Below are positions 1-6,319 of a stretch of DNA of 6,443 bases, in pieces (position 1 is the stretch's first letter; each line of letters opens with the position of its first letter). The stretch comes from CAYQPF01 sp964419225. GTDB taxonomy: Bacteria; Cloacimonadota; Cloacimonadia; Cloacimonadales; CAYQPF01. The translations under genes were made by a program, and so were the position numbers. Location of the stretch: positions 1 to 6,443 of the forward strand of contig CAYQPF010000224.1 of assembly GCA_964419225.1 (NCBI GenBank), in the 5' to 3' direction. The notes beneath the pieces were generated by a model. It saw only the letters and a list, made by a program, of their open reading frames with translations. It was not told the DNA's origin and did no database searches.

Positions 1-1
1 G

Positions 2-1531
2 ACTGATAATTGTTCTTGGGAACAAGGATACAAAATTGATCGGAAAATTGGAACTGAGAATTGGGAAATAGCATACAAAACAGTCAGTTCCAATAGTTTT
101 AGTGATACAGAGGTAACATACAACACAACTATCCAATTTCGAGTTTATGCTTATCATCAGGATTTGGTGTCCGGGTCAACTGAGAATTCTATTACACCTA
201 TTTTCCCAGCACCGACGAATCTTGTTTTACAGCAAATGTCACCATCATCGATAAAACTTACCTGGGCAGATAATTGCCTTTGGGAGCAAGGCTATAAGAT
301 AGACAGGAAAGTGGGAACAGGAACTTGGCAAATTGCATATCAGACTACCAAAGAAAATGTTAACACTTTTACAGACACGAATGCACCATTGAATCAAACA
401 ATTGAATATAGGGTATATACATATTTTTACAACATTCACAGTTCAACTATTAATAACACTATTACTACTACATTCAATTCTCCAACAAATTTGACAACAA
501 ATTTATTATCTGCTTTTTCTGTCCAGTTATCATGGACAGACAACAGTACATGGGAACAGGGCTATCGTATTGATAGAAAATCTGGAAACAATAACTGGGA
601 AATTAATTATCATGAAACATTGTCAAATATTTCCACTTTTATTGACTATGATTTAGTACATAATACACAATATCTTTATAGAATTTATGGATTTTTTGAT
701 AATGTCTTTTCAGGCTATAGTAATATCATAAGTATTAGTACGACTTCCGAAAATTTTATTCTTGTGCAGGGTGGCACATTTCAAATGGGTTCAGATGATT
801 CAATGTTTTCTCAACCAGTTCATCAAGTGGATGTTTCCACATTTTATATTAGTAAATATGAGGTTACTCAATCAGAATATCAAAGTATAATGAATATAAA
901 TCCATCTTATTTCGATGAAATCATAAATGGACCTGTAGATTGCACTAATTGGTATAATGCTATAGAATATTGCAATAAACGCAGCATTATTGAAGGATTA
1001 ACACCGAACTATTCTTATGATAATTATGGCACTAACCCTATTAATTGGCCCATTGGGTGGAATTTAGACAACCTTAATCATATAAATATCACCTGTGATT
1101 GGAATGCAAATGGCTACAGATTACCTTCAGAAGCAGAATGGGAGTTTACCGCTCGTGGTGGCAGCCAAACTCATAATTTTATGTACAGTGGTAGTAATAA
1201 CATAAACGAAGTAGCATGGTGGGGGGATATTGTAGGGAATTCTGATAGAACTACACACAATATTGGAACATTACAGGCCAATGAACTGGGAATTTACGAC
1301 ATGAGCGGTAATGTATATGAATGGTGTTGGGATATCTCAGGTAATTATTCAGGTGGTTATCAAATAGACCCGCATGGAACAGCAAGCGGTGATAATCGCA
1401 TTTCACGTGGTGGAAGTTGGTACTATCCAAGTCCATATTGTGCCGTATATTACAGGATTATGGATTTTCCAAATATTTATGGCAATTATGATATGGGGTT
1501 CCGCCTTTGTAGAAGTTTCCAGTACCCTTGA
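2..1531 (+). CDS. FnIII-repeat protein with C-terminal FGE/SUMF-like domain (5' partial)
   Basis: The reading frame is open from the first bases of the window, so the start and any signal peptide lie upstream; the TTG at 164 is internal. The visible part has one partial and two complete fibronectin-III-like repeats. Each carries a W-x-D-N-x-x-W-E-Q-G-Y-x-I-D-R-K core whose Asp codon is at 5, 269 and 539, a period of 88-90 residues. A formylglycine-generating-enzyme/sulfatase-modifying-factor domain follows (about 755-1516), with GGTFQMG (770-790), RLPSEAEWEF (from 1118), GIYDMSGNVYEWCWD (to 1333), RGGSW (1406-1420) and a closing GFRLCRS. True FGE enzymes have two catalytic cysteines just after RGGS. 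Here only the second is kept (TGT at 1439-1441); the first is Tyr. I infer a non-oxidase, C-type-lectin-like binding or structural domain on a secreted or surface protein. No T9SS-type sorting domain follows; the protein ends ten residues after GFR. The domain call is firm and the role is inferred. Confidence 0.88.
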   Translation, partial: TDNCSWEQGYKIDRKIGTENWEIAYKTVSSNSFSDTEVTYNTTIQFRVYAYHQDLVSGSTENSITPIFPAPTNLVLQQMSPSSIKLTWADNCLWEQGYKIDRKVGTGTWQIAYQTTKENVNTFTDTNAPLNQTIEYRVYTYFYNIHSSTINNTITTTFNSPTNLTTNLLSAFSVQLSWTDNSTWEQGYRIDRKSGNNNWEINYHETLSNISTFIDYDLVHNTQYLYRIYGFFDNVFSGYSNIISISTTSENFILVQGGTFQMGSDDSMFSQPVHQVDVSTFYISKYEVTQSEYQSIMNINPSYFDEIINGPVDCTNWYNAIEYCNKRSIIEGLTPNYSYDNYGTNPINWPIGWNLDNLNHINITCDWNANGYRLPSEAEWEFTARGGSQTHNFMYSGSNNINEVAWWGDIVGNSDRTTHNIGTLQANELGIYDMSGNVYEWCWDISGNYSGGYQIDPHGTASGDNRISRGGSWYYPSPYCAVYYRIMDFPNIYGNYDMGFRLCRSFQYP

Positions 1532-1621
1532 TCAAGGATTTCGGGACATTGTCAGAATCATAGATGCTTTTTAGTAAATGGACAGATGTGAGATATGTTT
1601 AATAAAACCTAAACAACTTTG

Positions 1622-1627
1622 AAGGAG
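1622..1627 (+). promoter_or_regulatory. Ribosome binding site for the DUF2971 gene
   Basis: AAGGAG, a near-perfect Shine-Dalgarno core, ends five bases before the ATG at 1633 and fixes that start. Confidence 0.75.
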
Positions 1628-1632
1628 TAAAT

Positions 1633-2424
1633 ATGAGCTTGTATAAATATATGGCTTGGAACTTAAACACAATTTCATTGATAGTAAATAATCAACTCTA
1701 TTTTTCATCACCATGCTTGTTCAATGATCCCCAAGACACTCATTTCAAAATCTCATTCAGCAAGCCAGCATTATACTATCAGAAGATTTTAAAAAGGTTA
1801 ACAAATTCGGATAGTTGTAAACAACTTCTTATACAAATTCTACTCAACAAAAATTCCAAATATTCTTCTGAAGCTCCTCAATTTAGTTTGGAGGAACTTG
1901 TAAAAATTTATTCGAGCAAGTTTAAAACTTATTATTTACTAGCATGCTTCAGCGAGCGAAATGATAGTGTGATTATGTATTCTCATTATGCAGATAATCA
2001 TAAAGGTATATGTCTGGAATTCGATCAGGACGATTTAATAACAGATAAAGAAATTTGCGAATTTGTTGAGGTAGTCTATTCTAAAAAAGTTTTTACTGTT
2101 GATTATTTTGAATTTATTAAGGAGAAAAATCACTTAAAATGTTATTCGACAAAACATAAGGATTGGGCATATGAAAAAGAAGTTAGGTGCTTAATAAACA
2201 ATATTAATTTCAAAGAGAAGAGAAATGATAATACTGGTAAACTTGTAAACATCAATTCCTCTGCAATCAAATCAATTATTATGGGTAACAATATGAAACC
2301 AGATCAAAAAAATGTCCTTAAAAATATTCTTAGAGGAATTCAGTTTCAAGGGAAATTGTTCCAAGCTATTATTAAAAACAATGACTATGGAATTGACTTT
2401 GAGGAGATGGATTTTAAACTTTGA
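1633..2424 (+). CDS. DUF2971 family protein
   Basis: A full-length 263-residue member of the DUF2971 family, whose biochemical role is unknown. The family's marks run in order: N-terminal LYKYM (residues 3-7), LYFSSPCLFNDPQD (22-35), a central block with CFSERNDSVIMYSHYAD (105-121) followed by KGICLEFD, then WAYEKEVRCLI (178-188) and IKSIIMGNNM (212-221). No signal peptide or membrane segment is seen, so it should be cytoplasmic. The ATG start is well supported by AAGGAG at 1622-1627, five bases upstream. It sits 101 bases after the surface-protein gene and 95 bases before the GIY-YIG gene, on the same strand; I see no strong terminator or promoter in either gap. DUF2971 genes tend to be patchy accessory genes. 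Its position beside a nuclease and a PARIS-like pair makes a defence role possible, but this is inference from neighbours only. Confidence 0.86.
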   Translation: MSLYKYMAWNLNTISLIVNNQLYFSSPCLFNDPQDTHFKISFSKPALYYQKILKRLTNSDSCKQLLIQILLNKNSKYSSEAPQFSLEELVKIYSSKFKTYYLLACFSERNDSVIMYSHYADNHKGICLEFDQDDLITDKEICEFVEVVYSKKVFTVDYFEFIKEKNHLKCYSTKHKDWAYEKEVRCLINNINFKEKRNDNTGKLVNINSSAIKSIIMGNNMKPDQKNVLKNILRGIQFQGKLFQAIIKNNDYGIDFEEMDFKL

Positions 2425-2508
2425 TGACTTCGGCAAAATTACTTTACTGTATATTAAATACTTATTTATGGGATAGTCTCCAAAACAAATTATATTGTTA
2501 AAACAAAC

Positions 2509-2513
2509 AGGAG
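2509..2513 (+). promoter_or_regulatory. Ribosome binding site for the GIY-YIG gene
   Basis: AGGAG ends six bases before the ATG at 2520, supporting that start. Confidence 0.7.
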
Positions 2514-2519
2514 ATTGAA

Positions 2520-3599
2520 ATGGAAAATTTTTCACAAAAGACACTTGAAGAAATTAAGTACTATGTTTATTGTTTAAGAGACCCCAGAACAGAAAAAATC
2601 TTTTATATTGGCAAAGGAAAAGAAAACAGAATTTTTCAACATTTAAAATGTGCTATCCAACAAGAAACTGAATCCGATAAGCTAAACCAGATTCGAGAAA
2701 TCATTGAAAATAACCATGAAGTTGAACACTACATTTTAAGGCACGGGTTAGAGGAAAAAGAAGCATTCCAAATTGAAGCAATCCTAATTGACTTGTTTCA
2801 GACTTTTTCGGATATTTCCAATATTGTGAGAGGATTTGATTCTTTAGACAGAGGAATAAAAACAGCAGCAGATGTCGAATCTTATTATTCTGCACAACCG
2901 ATTTATAAAAAAGAATTTAGGCATAAAGTCATACTCATAAACATAAACAAATCCTATAAGCATTCTAATTGTGATGTTTATGAAGCAACAAGAAAATCAT
3001 GGGCTATGAAAATAGAAAAAGCAGAAGAGGCTGAATATGTTCTGAGTGAGTACAAGGGAGTTATAAGAAAAATCTATAAACCCGAAAGATGGTTTAAAAA
3101 CGACGCCAATAAAAGATGCTTTTTTGAGGGAGTTGAAGTTAAAGATAGTGGAATTCTGAATTATTATTTAAACAAGCAATATAAAGATAAACAACAAGGA
3201 CAAGCTAATCCGATTCTTTACATTTACCCAACAGATGAACAAATAAATCAACTCAATGCGGTGAAAACAATTAGCAAGAATGATATTAAGCATAAAGTCA
3301 TTCTTATCAATATAAGCAAATCTTACAATCCCTCGATAGATCCTTATGAAGCAACTAGGAAGTCCTGGGTGATGAAGAAGGAAAAAGCAGAAGAAGCTGA
3401 ATATGTTTTTAGCGAATACAGAGGAGTTATTAAAAAGATCTATCAACCTACTCATTGGTATAAAACTGAAGATAATAAAAGATGTTTTTTTGAAGGAATA
3501 GAAGTTACTGATAGAAAAATCCTTGAGTTATATTTGAACAAACAATATGCAGACAAAAAGAGGGGGCAAGCTAATCCCATACAATATATAATAAATTAG
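2520..3599 (+). CDS. LEM-3-like GIY-YIG nuclease with duplicated C-terminal module
   Basis: A 359-residue predicted DNA endonuclease. The N-terminal domain (about residues 12-105) has the GIY-YIG signature as YVY (15-17) and YIG (29-31), followed by K-G-K-E-N-R-x-x-x-H in which Arg37 and His41 match the usual catalytic-side positions. Glu86, in EAFQIEAILI, is the likely metal-binding glutamate. The D-P-R-x-x-x-I-F-Y-I-G-K-G-K form is that of the LEM-3/COG3680 branch rather than UvrC or homing endonucleases. Two copies of a ~100-residue module follow (residues 135-235 and 258-357), 73 of about 100 aligned residues identical, each running from HKVILINI through YEATRKSW, W(F/Y)K and KRCFFEG to QANPI-x-YI. 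As I recall the family, one such module is usual, so two is odd. The module's function is unknown; substrate recognition is a guess. AGGAG at 2509-2513 is six bases from the ATG. Catalysis, DNA repair or defence are all possible roles. Confidence 0.85.
   Translation: MENFSQKTLEEIKYYVYCLRDPRTEKIFYIGKGKENRIFQHLKCAIQQETESDKLNQIREIIENNHEVEHYILRHGLEEKEAFQIEAILIDLFQTFSDISNIVRGFDSLDRGIKTAADVESYYSAQPIYKKEFRHKVILININKSYKHSNCDVYEATRKSWAMKIEKAEEAEYVLSEYKGVIRKIYKPERWFKNDANKRCFFEGVEVKDSGILNYYLNKQYKDKQQGQANPILYIYPTDEQINQLNAVKTISKNDIKHKVILINISKSYNPSIDPYEATRKSWVMKKEKAEEAEYVFSEYRGVIKKIYQPTHWYKTEDNKRCFFEGIEVTDRKILELYLNKQYADKKRGQANPIQYIIN
2922..3224 (+). repeat. Intragenic module copy 1 of the GIY-YIG gene
   Basis: First copy of the in-frame tandem module (residues 135-235). 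It starts at the CAT codon of HKVILI and ends after PILYI. It pairs with 3291-3590 at a 369-base (123-codon) offset, with a 22-residue unique linker between the copies. Confidence 0.85.
3291..3590 (+). repeat. Intragenic module copy 2 of the GIY-YIG gene
   Basis: Second copy of the module (residues 258-357), about 73% identical to copy 1 in protein with one residue deleted after the KSY motif. Most differences are conservative (K/R, V/I, F/Y), which points to purifying selection on both copies after duplication. Confidence 0.85.
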
Positions 3600-3714
3600 C
3601 TAAAACGTCTCATATCAAGTCAGAAAGGATGTTTGAAGATAATATTGGATTTATCTCATTTGTAATTAAGTTTACTTTTCAAGAGTAACCAAGATGAAAA
3701 AGAATTTTGGAAAA

Positions 3715-3787
3715 GGGAACGGATTCAAACTGTTCCCTACTTCTAATCCTGCAAATTCAATAATCATAAGAATCTTAGTTCAGATAA
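3715..3787 (-). repeat. REP-like composite repeat, upstream copy
   Basis: A GGGAAC/GTTCCC inverted repeat (3715-3720 and 3732-3737) runs into CTAC (3737-3740), which is GTAG on the minus strand, the head found in REP elements. An AT-rich tail of degenerate AATCCTAAT-type 9-base units ends in TTCAGATAA. About 60 of 73 positions match 6320-6391, in the same orientation. The two copies bracket the ATPase/DUF4435 pair. Confidence 0.75.
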
Positions 3788-3884
3788 GGAGATAGGAACT
3801 GACAAATAATATTGTTCAGCATATAATTTGAAATCAACTTTTGTTTAACTTCAAAGGATTTGTTAATCTGATTTGAGAATCCAC

Positions 3885-3912
3885 TTGACAATCTATTAAA
3901 TGATTTTCAAAT
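3885..3912 (+). promoter_or_regulatory. Candidate promoter of the PARIS-like operon
   Basis: A perfect TTGACA -35 box (3885-3890) lies 16 bases before TCAAAT (3907-3912), a four-of-six match to a sigma-70 -10 box, and is followed by an A-rich run before the ATPase start. The -35 is convincing and the -10 is weak; promoter consensus in this lineage may differ. Confidence 0.4.
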
Positions 3913-3924
3913 AAAAAAAAATCC

Positions 3925-3932
3925 AAAGAGGG
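3925..3932 (+). promoter_or_regulatory. Ribosome binding site deciding the ATPase start
   Basis: AAAGAGGG lies just before two in-frame ATG codons at 3934 and 3937. The gap is one base to the first and four to the second, so initiation at 3937 fits slightly better; the protein differs by a single Met. Confidence 0.5.
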
Positions 3933-3933
3933 T

Positions 3934-5205
3934 ATGATGATTAGAATTAAAATCTCCAGACTTTTTAATCAATTTGACTATAATATAACCTTAAAGACTG
4001 AGGGATTGACTATCTTAACCGGACCCAACGGGTATGGGAAAACTACCATATTGAAAATCATTAATGCTGTTTATCAGAAGAATGTTTTCTTTTTCTTATT
4101 GTTACCCTTTTCTGGAATTGTCATTGAGTCTGAGAATCAAAGTGCTTATATAATTAAAAAGACATCGAAAAGAAGTATTGAAATCATTTATGGGGATTTC
4201 AAGCAGAGCTACCACCAAGAAGATATGTCAAAAATTCTAAAAAACATTCTTATGGATTATCCTATGCATGATTACAGAAATGAGTTATCTCACTTCAATG
4301 GATATGGAGAGAATCTGTCACCAATGGAGAGATTTGTAACAGAATTTTATGAAAATGATTTTGACTTGAAGAAAGACATTTTCTTTAAAAAGCTGCCTAA
4401 TGTTTTTGATGTTTATCTGATTAAAGAACAAAGATTAGTCAAAAATCATTATTTTGGAGATCAAAGAAACAGGTATAGAGAAAAAAGCTCAATTACAAAT
4501 TATAGTTTAAGTATTGAAAACTATGCAAAAGAGTTGGCGGGTAAATTGAAGAATTTACAGGCAGAAGCAGCAGTATTAGGACAGAGTCTTGATAGTACAT
4601 TTCCCACCAGATTATTTAATCAAACAGAGAAGATTTCCGAGACGGAATTTAAGCATAGATATGATAAAGTCAGAGATAAACTGAAAAGAATGAGTAAACT
4701 GGGTTTATCTGAAGTAAGCAAAGGTGATCAGCCATCTTATAATGAAGAGAACTCTAAAGCATTGGCAGTTTATTTAAATGATACGGAAAAGAAAATGGAG
4801 ATCTTTGATCCTTTCTTAGAGAAACTGGAACTATTTGCAGGAATAATCCACAATAGAGGTTTTACGAACAAAGCACTGGTTATTTCTCCAGAAGTTGGCT
4901 TCAATTTTAAAGCATCCGGCAACGGAAACCTGGTCTTATCTCAATTATCTTCAGGTGAACAACATGAAGTCGTGATGATTTATGAATTATTGTTTAGAGC
5001 AGAAGAGAATGCTTTAGTACTCATAGATGAGCCGGAAATGTCTTTGCATGTTGTTTGGCAGCAGGAATTCCTGAATGACATCTTAAAGTTGATCAAGCTC
5101 AAGAAGTTTAATGTAATAGTAGCGACTCACTCTCCACAAATTATCAATGACAAATGGGATATGACTATTGATCTGGGAGATTTGATCAGTGAGTCTAAAG
5201 AATAG
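3934..5205 (+). CDS. ariA: AAA15/ABC-type ATPase, PARIS AriA-like
   Basis: A 423-residue soluble ATPase of the SMC/OLD-like ABC branch. Nucleotide-site motifs are complete: Walker A GPNGYGKTT (residues 30-38), a KEQR segment at 164-167 that may act like a Q-loop, ABC signature LSSGEQ (338-343), Walker B LVLIDEPE (361-368) with catalytic Glu366, and the switch histidine in ATHSPQII (His399). The insert between Walker A and the signature (about 90-330) is charged and partly helical, and is the likely sensor or oligomerisation part. The 3' end overlaps the DUF4435 gene by 17 bases. An AAA15 ATPase followed directly by a DUF4435 protein is the defining arrangement of PARIS, where AriA binds and restrains the AriB toxin and senses anti-restriction proteins such as T7 Ocr. 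That role is carried over from the family; trigger and partner contacts here are unknown. It could instead belong to another ATPase/TOPRIM defence pair of the OLD type. Confidence 0.78.
   Translation: MMIRIKISRLFNQFDYNITLKTEGLTILTGPNGYGKTTILKIINAVYQKNVFFFLLLPFSGIVIESENQSAYIIKKTSKRSIEIIYGDFKQSYHQEDMSKILKNILMDYPMHDYRNELSHFNGYGENLSPMERFVTEFYENDFDLKKDIFFKKLPNVFDVYLIKEQRLVKNHYFGDQRNRYREKSSITNYSLSIENYAKELAGKLKNLQAEAAVLGQSLDSTFPTRLFNQTEKISETEFKHRYDKVRDKLKRMSKLGLSEVSKGDQPSYNEENSKALAVYLNDTEKKMEIFDPFLEKLELFAGIIHNRGFTNKALVISPEVGFNFKASGNGNLVLSQLSSGEQHEVVMIYELLFRAEENALVLIDEPEMSLHVVWQQEFLNDILKLIKLKKFNVIVATHSPQIINDKWDMTIDLGDLISESKE
5175..5179 (+). promoter_or_regulatory. Ribosome binding site supporting the GTG start of the DUF4435 gene
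   Basis: GGGAG inside the end of the ATPase gene lies nine bases before the GTG at 5189. The alternative ATG at 5240 has only AAGG abutting it, too close to serve. This favours the overlapping GTG start. Confidence 0.5.
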
Positions 5206-6028
5206 TCTTAACCTTAATTCCATCACAAATGAAATAAGGATGAGTGTCCATCATCCAACAGGCAAAAGGTATATCTGGGTTATTGTGGAAGGAGAGGATG
5301 ACAGGAAAGCTTACCGTAATTTCTTGAAAGACAATGTAAAGATCAGAGTTTCTGAAGGGAATACCAAACTAATTACCATAATTGATCAACTAAATGACTT
5401 GAGTCACAGGATAATCGGGATATTTGATGCGGACTTTGCTCACATAATACACAACTATGAATATAGAAGAGATAATACGTTTTTCACAGACTTACATGAT
5501 TTGGAAATGATGATGATCTCATCTGATAAAACAATGAAGAAGATCGCTAATGAATATTTAGCAGAGAACAATTTCCAGCGGATAAGACAAGCATTGCTTG
5601 TTTCTTTGAAGTTCATGAGTTGCTTGAAATTACTAAATGATCTTGGAAATGCTGAATATAATTTTAAAGGTTTAGGATTAAACCCATATTTCAACCCAGC
5701 AAGTTATCAATTTGACAATATGGAATATTTAAGAGTAATTTTATTGCGTTCTCCAAACAAAAACTGTGTAATATCTTTAGATGAAATCAATGAACGGAAT
5801 GATTCGCTTGACTCAACCCTGGAAATGTTATATTTATTGTGTAATGGACATGATTTTCTGGAAATATTGCTTGCCTATATGAATCAAACGATAGGTCAGG
5901 GTGTAAGTTTGGCAAGATTAGAATCATCTTTTAGGCTTGCCTATGAATACAAAGAATTCAAGAAAACAAGTTTATGCAAAGATCTGAAGGAATGGTCGAA
6001 ACAGAATTCATTTGCTTTGTTGAAGTGA
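5189..6028 (+). CDS. ariB: DUF4435 TOPRIM-fold protein, PARIS AriB-like toxin nuclease
   Basis: A 279-residue protein with the DUF4435/OLD-type TOPRIM motifs: VEGEDD (residues 33-38, with Glu34 as the likely catalytic acid), a strand ending FDADF (79-83; Asp80 and Asp82 as the metal-binding DxD pair), an acidic T-D-L-H-D-L-E segment (100-106), and a downstream NGHDFLEIL (219-227) typical of DUF4435. All the acidic residues expected for metal-dependent cleavage are present, so the domain looks active. It begins at a GTG inside the ATPase gene, with GGGAG nine bases upstream, which implies translational coupling and balanced production of the two proteins. In characterised PARIS, AriB is released by AriA on sensing a phage anti-restriction protein and cuts host tRNA-Lys. 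Whether this homologue cuts tRNA, and which one, cannot be read from the sequence. Length is close to that of known DUF4435 proteins. Confidence 0.76.
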   Translation: MSLKNSLNLNSITNEIRMSVHHPTGKRYIWVIVEGEDDRKAYRNFLKDNVKIRVSEGNTKLITIIDQLNDLSHRIIGIFDADFAHIIHNYEYRRDNTFFTDLHDLEMMMISSDKTMKKIANEYLAENNFQRIRQALLVSLKFMSCLKLLNDLGNAEYNFKGLGLNPYFNPASYQFDNMEYLRVILLRSPNKNCVISLDEINERNDSLDSTLEMLYLLCNGHDFLEILLAYMNQTIGQGVSLARLESSFRLAYEYKEFKKTSLCKDLKEWSKQNSFALLK

Positions 6029-6035
6029 CGATAAT

Positions 6036-6060
6036 CTTTTGTCCCTGAAGGGGACAAAGG
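6036..6060 (+). terminator. Hairpin just after the DUF4435 stop codon
   Basis: TTTGTCCC (6038-6045) pairs with GGGACAAA (6051-6058) around a TGAAG loop, extended by one wobble pair and one C-G pair. It begins eight bases after the stop codon, a good place for a terminator or 3'-end stabiliser. No T run follows on either strand, so intrinsic termination is uncertain. Confidence 0.4.
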
Positions 6061-6076
6061 AATTGTGGGCATTGTT

Positions 6077-6179
6077 CTGGCAGTTAAAACTGTCCAGCTA
6101 AAATCTGGCGTCCTAACGGACGGGAAAGTTCTATCCGAAATGGGCCATTTCGGCTCCAGATACATGGGCAAGCTGCCCA
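6077..6179. repeat. Cluster of four short palindromes without GTAG heads
   Basis: The inverted repeats are CTGGCAGTT/AACTG-T-CCAG (6077-6097, one bulged T), CGTCC/GGACG with a TAAC loop (6109-6122), CCGAAATGG/CCATTTCGG around a single G (6135-6153), and TGGGCA/TGCCCA with an AGC loop (6165-6179). Their centres are about 28 bases apart, roughly three helical turns or less. They share no stem sequence with each other. Confidence 0.65.
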
Positions 6180-6202
6180 AGCTCCCATCGAAAAGCATTA
6201 AA

Positions 6203-6227
6203 GGCGAACACACAGGTTCGCCCCTAC
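6203..6227 (-). repeat. REP-like element, GGCGAAC stem
   Basis: GGCGAAC (6203-6209) and GTTCGCC (6216-6222) form a perfect 7-bp stem with a six-base loop, followed by CCTAC. Read on the minus strand this is GTAG, then the hairpin, as in REP elements recognised by RAYT (TnpA-REP) transposases. Confidence 0.7.
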
Positions 6228-6242
6228 GAGAAAGATGCACTT

Positions 6243-6266
6243 GGGCAAATGATTATTTGCCCCTAC
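6243..6266 (-). repeat. REP-like element, GGGCAAAT stem
   Basis: GGGCAAAT (6243-6250) and ATTTGCCC (6255-6262) form a perfect 8-bp stem with a GATT loop, then CTAC (GTAG on the minus strand). It shares the GCCCCTAC end with the element at 6203-6227, but the stem differs. Confidence 0.7.
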
Positions 6267-6288
6267 AGATTTAGAGATGATACCAACT

Positions 6289-6311
6289 GAGACGCAAATA
6301 TGCGTCTCTAC
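6289..6311 (-). repeat. REP-like element, GAGACGCA stem
   Basis: GAGACGCA (6289-6296) and TGCGTCTC (6301-6308) form a perfect 8-bp stem with an AATA loop. The final stem base is the first of CTAC (6308-6311), giving GTAG on the minus strand. Similar GTAGAGACGC palindromes are familiar from cyanobacterial and other environmental genomes. Confidence 0.7.
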
Positions 6312-6319
6312 ATGAATAC

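Larger units (their letters stand above)
3600..3933. other. 334-base intergenic region with a REP-like repeat and a promoter candidate
   Basis: No gene of credible length is present. The region holds a composite repeat (3715-3787, listed separately) and, close to the ATPase gene, a TTGACA box. A 33-codon reading frame (3694-3795) runs straight through the repeat and is not a gene. The rest is AT-rich with no supportable signal. The gap separates the nuclease gene from the PARIS-like pair and suggests independent transcription. Confidence 0.7.

Noticed and set aside
164..1531. A complete gene beginning at TTG 164
   Set aside because: The frame is open to the window edge and the upstream codons encode another FnIII repeat matching the next two, so the true start is outside the window.
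1549..1577. Possible promoter for the DUF2971 gene (TTGTCA, then TAGTAA 17 bases on)
   Set aside because: The -10 matches at only three of six positions and the region is AT-rich enough to give this by chance.
3694..3795. 33-codon reading frame in the intergenic gap before the ATPase gene
   Set aside because: It reads straight through the composite repeat and has no recognisable ribosome site or motif.
6109..6122. Integron attC-like site suggested by CCTAAC near GGACG
   Set aside because: No GTTRRRY core pair with proper spacing and no integrase nearby; a simple short palindrome explains it.
6065..6274. 69-codon plus-strand reading frame downstream of the DUF4435 gene, and a 99-codon minus-strand frame at 5941-6240
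   Set aside because: Both run through the palindrome array; the translations are made of REP sequence, with no domain or Shine-Dalgarno.
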